Shown: positions 58,051 through 64,000 of the stretch, in pieces
Position numbering within the stretch: position 1 is the stretch's first letter
Layout of the letters: every line of letters starts with the position of its first letter
NCBI RefSeq assembly: GCF_002878395.1
Contig: NC_061117.1
Span: 227,002,885-227,066,884 of the forward strand
Source of the DNA: Capsicum annuum
Taxonomy: Eukaryota > Streptophyta > Magnoliopsida > Solanales > Solanaceae
Direction: 5' to 3'
DNA length: 64,000 nt
Made by a program: the position numbers and the translations under genes
The notes under the pieces: model-generated
What the model was told of the DNA's origin: nothing
Seen by the model: the letters and a program-made list of their open reading frames with translations, nothing else
Database searches by the model: none

Positions 58051-59000
58051 GACCCTGGCATGCCCCGGTCGATTTTAGGCCCACAGCACGCCTGAACCCC
58101 GGGCTGACCCCTAAAACCGTGGGCTATAGCACACCAATATGGCTTAAAAATGCCAAGTTCATGTTGTTTCGTTCGTTTGTCCACATAAATGGCCACAAAA
58201 ATTTAAACAGATCACAATGGGATGATCCCTAACCTCCCTGACATACCCCGATCAATTTTCAGCCCAAACCACGGCTAGACTCCGGGCCCACTCCCAAAAT
58301 TGTGGGCTATTGCACATCAATTTGGCTTGAAATTGCCCTGTTCGCACTGTTTTGCCCATTTTTCTTCCCAAATGGCCAGAAAAAATTAAACGGACCTTAA
58401 TAGGACGATCCCCAAACTTCCTTGCACACCCCAGTCAATTTTTGGCACACAGTACACCAGGACCCCGAGCTCACTACTGAAACCGTGCACTATAGCTTAC
58501 CAATTTGGCCCAAAAATCCCTCGTCCTCGCCATTTTTCCCGTTTGTCCAGCCAAATGGCCATGAAAATTTAAACGAACCATATTGAAACGATCCTCAACC
58601 TCCCTGACACACCCCGGTCAATTTTTGGACCCTAACACGCCCGAACCCTGAGCCCACCCCCAAAAATGCAGGCTATAGAACATTGATTTGGCCCGAAAAT
58701 GCCCTATTCACACCGTTTCACCCGTTTGTCCTACCAAATAGCCATCGAAAATAAAACTAAACACATGGGGATGATCCCCAACCTCTTTGGCATACCCCAA
58801 TTAATTTTGGGCAGACAGTACGCCGGGACTCGGCCCCACCCCAAAATCGATTATCCCGATCCTCGCTGGCAAGCTTTGATTGATTTTTTTCCCAAAGAAC
58901 GCTTGGACCTGGGCCCACCCTGAAATCGTGGACTATAGCACACCGATTTGGCCAGAAAATGCCCAGTTCATGCCGTTTTTCCTGTTTGTCCACCCAAATG
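58051..59000 (-). repeat. Segmental copy B (partial, rearranged)
   Basis: Restarts the A/C series at an offset of 2088 bp from A: GGGCTGACCCCT at 58101 and AAACCACGGCTAGACT near 58265. By the anchor CCTCGCTGGC at 58861 the offset is 2380, so about 260-290 bp of extra satellite is present inside copy B. The similarity fades after about 59000. Confidence 0.65.
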
Positions 59001-61069
59001 GCCACAAAAATTTAAACGGACCATACTAGAACGATCCCAAACCTCCCTGGCATACCTTGGTCAATTTTTGGCCCACAGCATGCCCGTACCCCGAGCCCAC
59101 CCCCAAAACCGTGGGCTATAGCATACCGATTTAGCCTGAAAATGCCCCGTTTACATCCATTCGCCCGTTTGTCCTTCCAAATGGCGAAGTAAATTTAAAT
59201 GGACCATAATGTGATGGTCCCCAACCTCCTTAGCACGTATCGGTCAATTTTTTACCCATAGCACGCTCGGACCCCGGGCTTACCCCCGAAACCATGGGCT
59301 ATAGCACACCGATTGTGCCCTAAACTGCCCCGTTCATGTTGTTTCACCCGTTTGTCCACCCAAATATCCATAAAAATTTAAACAAACCAAATTGGGATGA
59401 TCCCCTATTTCCCTGGCATTCCCCGGTTGATTTTCAGCTAACAGCACACTCGGACACTGAGGCCACACTCAAAATAGTGGGCTATAGCACACCTATTTAG
59501 CTCGAAAGTTCCCCGTTCGTGCCGTTTCGGCTATTTGTCCACCCAAATGACCATGAAAATTTAAACGGACCATACTGGGATGATCCCCAACTGCCCTAGC
59601 ATGCCCCGGTCAATTTTTGGCCCACAGCACGCCCGAACCTCGAGCCCACCCCTGAAACCATAGGCTATAGCACACCGATTTAGCCCGAAAAAAACCCAAT
59701 CGCGATGTTTCGCCCGTTTGTCCACCTTAATAGCCATAAATATTAAAACGGACCATACTGCAATGATCTCCATCCTCCTTGGCATGACTTGATCGATTTT
59801 CAGCCCACAAAACACCCGTACCCCGGACCCACAGCCGAAATCATGGGCTATAACACATCGATTTGGCCCAAAAATTTGTCGTACGTACTGTTTCACCCGT
59901 TTGTTCACTCAAATAGACATAAAAATTTTAATGGACCATACTGGAATGATACTCAACCTCTCTGGCATGCCCCGGTTGATTTTTGGCCTACAGCACGCCC
60001 GGACCTCCGGCCCACCCCTAAAATCGTGGGCTATAGCACACCAATTTAGCTTGAAAATGCCTCGTTCTCGCTATTTTACCCGTTTCTCCACCAAAATGGC
60101 CCCGGAAATTTAAACGGATCACACTGGGATGATCTTCATCCTCTCTGGCATGCCTCAATCTATTTTTGGCCCACAACACGCCCGGACCCCTGACCCAACC
60201 CCAAAACCATATGCCTAAAAATGCCCCGTTCGCGCTGTTTCTCTAGTTTGTCCACCCAAATGGCTAAGAAAATTTAATCGGACCACACTGTGACCATTGC
60301 TAACTTTTCTCGCATAGCCCTATCGATTTTCGACCAACGGGACGCTCGGACCCCGGGCCCACCCCTAAAACCATGAGATAGCACACCGATTTATCCCGAA
60401 AATGCCCTGTTCATGCTGTTTTACCTTTTTGCCTCGTAAATGGCCACGAAAATTTAAACGAACCATACTAGGATGATCCCCGACCTCCCTGGCATACCCC
60501 GATTGATTTTTTTCCTACAGAACACCCAGACCCCGGACCCACCCCCAAAACCGTGGGCTATAGCACATCGATTTAGCCTGAAAATGCCCCCTTCGAGCTG
60601 TTTTGCCCGTTTGTCCACCCAAATATCCACGACAATTTAAACGGACCACAAAGGGGAAATCCTTAACCCCCTGGCAAGCCTCGGTCAATTTTTGGCCCAC
60701 AGCACACCCGGATCACTAGACCACCCCCAAAATCGTGGACTATAGCATACCAATTTAGCCCGAAAATTCTTCATTAGCACCATTTTGCTCGTTTTTCCAC
60801 CCAAATAGCCACAAAAATTTAAACAGACCATACTGGGATGATCCCCAACCTCCCTGGCATGTCCTGGTCAATTTTCTGCCCATAGCACACCCGGACCCCT
60901 GGACCATCCCCAAAATTGTGGGCCCGAAAATGCCCCATTTGCGCTGTTTCATACCATTGTCCACCCAAATAGCCATAAAAATATAAAAATACTACACTGA
61001 AATGATCCCTAACCTCCTTGGCATACCCCGATCAATTTTCAGCCCACATCAAGCAAAGATCCCAGGCCC

Positions 61070-63450
61070 ACCCCCGAAACTGTGGGCTATAACACACCAA
61101 TTTGGCCCGAAACCGCCCCATTCTCGTTGTTTTTATTGTTTATCTACCCAAACAGGCACAAATATTTAAACTAACTGCATTGTGATGATCTCCAAACTCC
61201 CTGGTATGGCCCGGTCAATTTTCAACCCACAGCATGATGAACCCCGGTCCCACTACCAAAATCGTGGGCTATAGCACACTGATTTGCCTGAAAATTCTAT
61301 ATTCGCGCCGTTTTGCCCGTTTGTGCACCCAAATAGCCACAAAAATTAAAATGGACCACACTAGAATAATCCCCAACCTCCCTGGCATGCCCCGATCAAT
61401 TTTTGGCCCATAGCACACCTGAACCCCGGGCTGACCCCCAAAACTGTGGGCTATAGCACACCGATATGGCTTAAAAATGCCACGTTCATGCCGTTTCGCT
61501 CGTTTCTCCACACAAATGGCCACAAAAATTTAAACAAATCACACTGGGATGATCCCTAACCTCCCTGACATACCCTGGTCAATTTTCAGCCCAAACCACG
61601 GCTAGACTCCGAGCCCACCACTAAAATTGTGGGCTATTGCACATTCATTTGGCCTGAAACTGCCCTGTTCGCACTGTTTTGCCCATTTGTCTTCCCAAAT
61701 GGCCACAAAAAATTAAACGAACCTTAATAGGACGATCCCCAAACTTCCTTACATGCCCCAGTCAATTTTTGGCACACAGCACGCCAGGACCCCAGGCCCA
61801 CCACTAAAACTGTGCGCTATAGCACACCAATTTGGCCCAAAAATCCCTTGTTCTCGCCATTTTTCCCGTTTGTCCACCCAAATGGCCACGAAAATTAAAA
61901 CGAAACACACTTGGATGATCCCGATCCTCATTGGCAAGCTTCGATTGATTTTTTGCCCAAAGAACGCTTGGACCCTGGGCCCACCCTAAAATCGTGGACT
62001 ATAGTACACCGATTTAGCCGAAAAATGCCCAGTTCACGCTATTTTTCCCGTTTGTCCACCCTAATGGCCACGAAAATTTAAACGGACCAGATTGGGATGA
62101 TCCTAAACCAATCTGGCATGCCCCGGTTTATTTTGGGCCCACAGAACGCTCGGACACCAAACCCACCCCCAAAACCATAGGCTATAGCATACCGATTTAA
62201 ATAGACCATACTTAGGTAATGCCCAACCTCCCTGGAATGCCCCAATCAATTTTCTACCCATAGCACGCCTAGACCCCAGGCCCACCCCAAAACTGTGGGC
62301 TATAGCACAACGATTTAGCCCATAAATGCCCCGTTCGCGTCGTTTCACCGGTTTGTCCACCCAAATGGACACAAAAATTTAAATGGACCACACTGGGATG
62401 ATCCCGAATCTCCCTGGCAAGCGACAATTGATTTTTGGCCCACAGTACACCCGGACCCTGGGCCCACCCTGAAACCATGGGCTATAGCACACCGATTTGG
62501 CCCCAAAATGCCTCGTTTGTGCCATTTCATCCATTTGTCCACCTAAATGGCCACAATAATTTAAACAGACCATATTGGGACAATCCCCAACCCCATTGGC
62601 ATACCCTTGTCGATTTTCAGCCCATAGCATTCCCGGACCCTGGGCCCACCCCTAAAACCGTGGGCTGTAGCACACCAATTTAGCTCTAAAATGCCCCATT
62701 CGCGCTGTTTCGCCCGTTTGTCCACACAAATAGCCACGAAAATTTAAACGGACCACACTGGGATGATCCCCAACCACCCGTGCATACCCAGTTGATTTTT
62801 GGCTTACAGCACGCTTGAACCCGAGCCCACCCCTAAAACCGTGGGCCACACCAATTTATCCCAAAAAATACTCCGTTCGCGTTGTTTCGCCCGTTTGTTC
62901 ACCCAAATGCCACAAAAATTTAATGACCACACTAGGACGATCCCTAACCACCCGAGCACGCCCCATCAATTTTTAGCCCACCGCACGCCCGGACCCCTTG
63001 GCCACCTACTAAATCGTGGGTTATAACACACTGATTTGGCCTGAAACTTCCCCATTCGCACCGTTTGTCCACACAAATGGCAACGCAAAATTAAACGGAT
63101 CTTACTGGGATGATTCTCAACCTGCTTTGCATGCCTCGATTAATTTTTAGCCCACAGCACACTCGAACCCTGAGCCCACCCCCAAAACCGTGGTTTATAG
63201 CACACCGATTTGGCTCAAAAATTCCCCGTTCGCACTGTTTCGCCCATTTATCCACCCAAATAGCCATAAAAATTTAAACAAACAATACTGGGATAATCAC
63301 CAACTTTATTGGCATGCCCCGATCGATTTTTCGCCCACAGCACGCCCGAGCCCACCCCCAAAATCGTGGGCAATAGAGCATCGATTTTGCTCGAAATGCC
63401 CCGTTCTCACCATTTAGCCTATTTGTCCACCCAAATGGCCACGAAAATTT
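61070..63450 (-). repeat. Segmental copy C of the 2.4-kb block
   Basis: Carries the same anchors as copy A in order: GGGCTGACCCCC (61428), AAACCACGGCTAGACT (61593), TTTCACCGG ending at 62351, GTGGTTTATAGCAC (63189), and TAGAGCATCGATTTTG (63373). Its left end still resembles monomers 3-4 of the 1095-bp higher-order repeat. Copies A and C thus duplicated together with part of that repeat. Confidence 0.78.
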
Positions 63451-64000
63451 AAACGAACTATACTGGGATGATCCCCAACCTCCCTGGCATGCCCCGATTG
63501 ATTTTTGTACCTCAGCATGCCCGAACCTCGGGTCCAAACCCTAAACCGTAGGCTATGGCACAACGATTTGGCCCTAAAATGCACCGTTCGTGCTATTTCA
63601 CCCATTTGCTCAGCCAAATGGCCACAAAATTTAAATTGACCACACTAGAATGATACCCAACCTTCCAAGCATGCTATGGTCAATTTTTGGCATACAACAG
63701 GCCTAGAACCCGAGCCCACCTCCGAAATCGTGGGCTATAGCACACCGATTTGGACCAAAAATGCCTTGTTCACGCCGTTTCTTCCATTTTTCCACTCAAA
63801 TGGCCACAAAAATTTATACAGACAATACTGAGATGATCCTCAACGTCCCTAGCATACCCCGATCAATTTTTGGCCAACAGCATGCTCGGATCCCAGCCCA
63901 CCCCTAAAACCGTAGGCTATGGCACATCGATTTGGCCTAAAAATGCCTGATTCAGGTCGTTTTGCCCGTTTGTCAACCCAAATTGCAACAAAAATTTAAA

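Larger units (their letters stand above)
49839..64000 (-). repeat. Satellite array, inverted orientation (about 78 monomers)
   Basis: The same monomer on the minus strand; the plus strand reads GGGCTATAGCACACCGATTT, GCCCGTTTGTCCACCCAAAT, GGGATGATCCCCAACCTCCC and so on. It shows clearer higher-order repeats than the forward arm (listed separately). It runs off the right edge of the window. No gene, LTR or other element is visible in it. Confidence 0.95.

Noticed and set aside
4243..64000. CRISPR array, given the regular repeats
   Set aside because: The repeats are contiguous 182-bp units with no unique spacers, and the sequence is clearly plant nuclear DNA.
1..64000. tRNA, rRNA or small RNA genes
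   Set aside because: I looked for cloverleaf boxes (GGTTCGA-type) and 5S/45S motifs and saw none. GGTTCGGG-like strings in monomers are part of the satellite consensus.

Overview
This is a gene-free stretch of plant heterochromatin. About 59 of the 64 kb is a single tandem satellite with a monomer of roughly 181-183 bp. It is interrupted by one 4.2-kb non-autonomous LTR retrotransposon and one solo LTR. I found no host protein-coding gene, tRNA, rRNA or CRISPR array. The LTR elements (TG...CA ends, TATA box, plant Ty3-type internal remnants) point to a flowering plant. Solanaceae is my best guess, from memory of similar internal peptides such as GGYSLYVNPLWCE; that is an inference, not a search result.

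Layout: 1-27 is the end of a satellite monomer. 28-4242 is an LTR retrotransposon on the minus strand: LTRs at 28-752 and 3508-4242, polypurine tract at 753-765, decayed gag-like and spacer reading frames at 1448-2286, and a long untranslated leader. 4243-18633 is satellite in 'forward' orientation. 18634-19218 is a solo LTR on the plus strand with a perfect 5-bp target duplication (CAGGG); it is a diverged relative of the first element's LTR. 19219-45827 is forward satellite. 45828-45927 is a 100-N gap. 45928 to about 49835 is forward satellite. At about 49832-49838 the array flips, and 49839-64000 is the same satellite in inverse orientation.

Within the arrays the monomers are strongly diverged, mostly at CpG sites, but higher-order structure is clear. 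There is a 6-monomer (1095-1096 bp) higher-order repeat at about 52.9-55.95 kb, and a segment duplicated at about 5.41 kb spacing (about 55.65-58.05 and 61.07-63.45 kb). A 4-monomer 710-bp unit is tandemly duplicated at 35891-37310, and a 3-monomer 506-bp unit is duplicated at about 38.48-39.49 kb. Older multi-kb segmental copies lie at about 19.25-22.2, 23.4-27.95 and 39.9-44.0 kb. Diagnostic internal deletions in monomers act as markers of shared descent.

The many open frames of 60-199 codons come from the satellite itself, whose consensus is nearly stop-free on both strands. I do not regard them as genes. The points most worth checking are the N gap, which looks like a false gap because its two flanks are the same 46 bp, the orientation switch at about 49.83 kb, the per-monomer G-quadruplex-type motif, and the nested duplication history.
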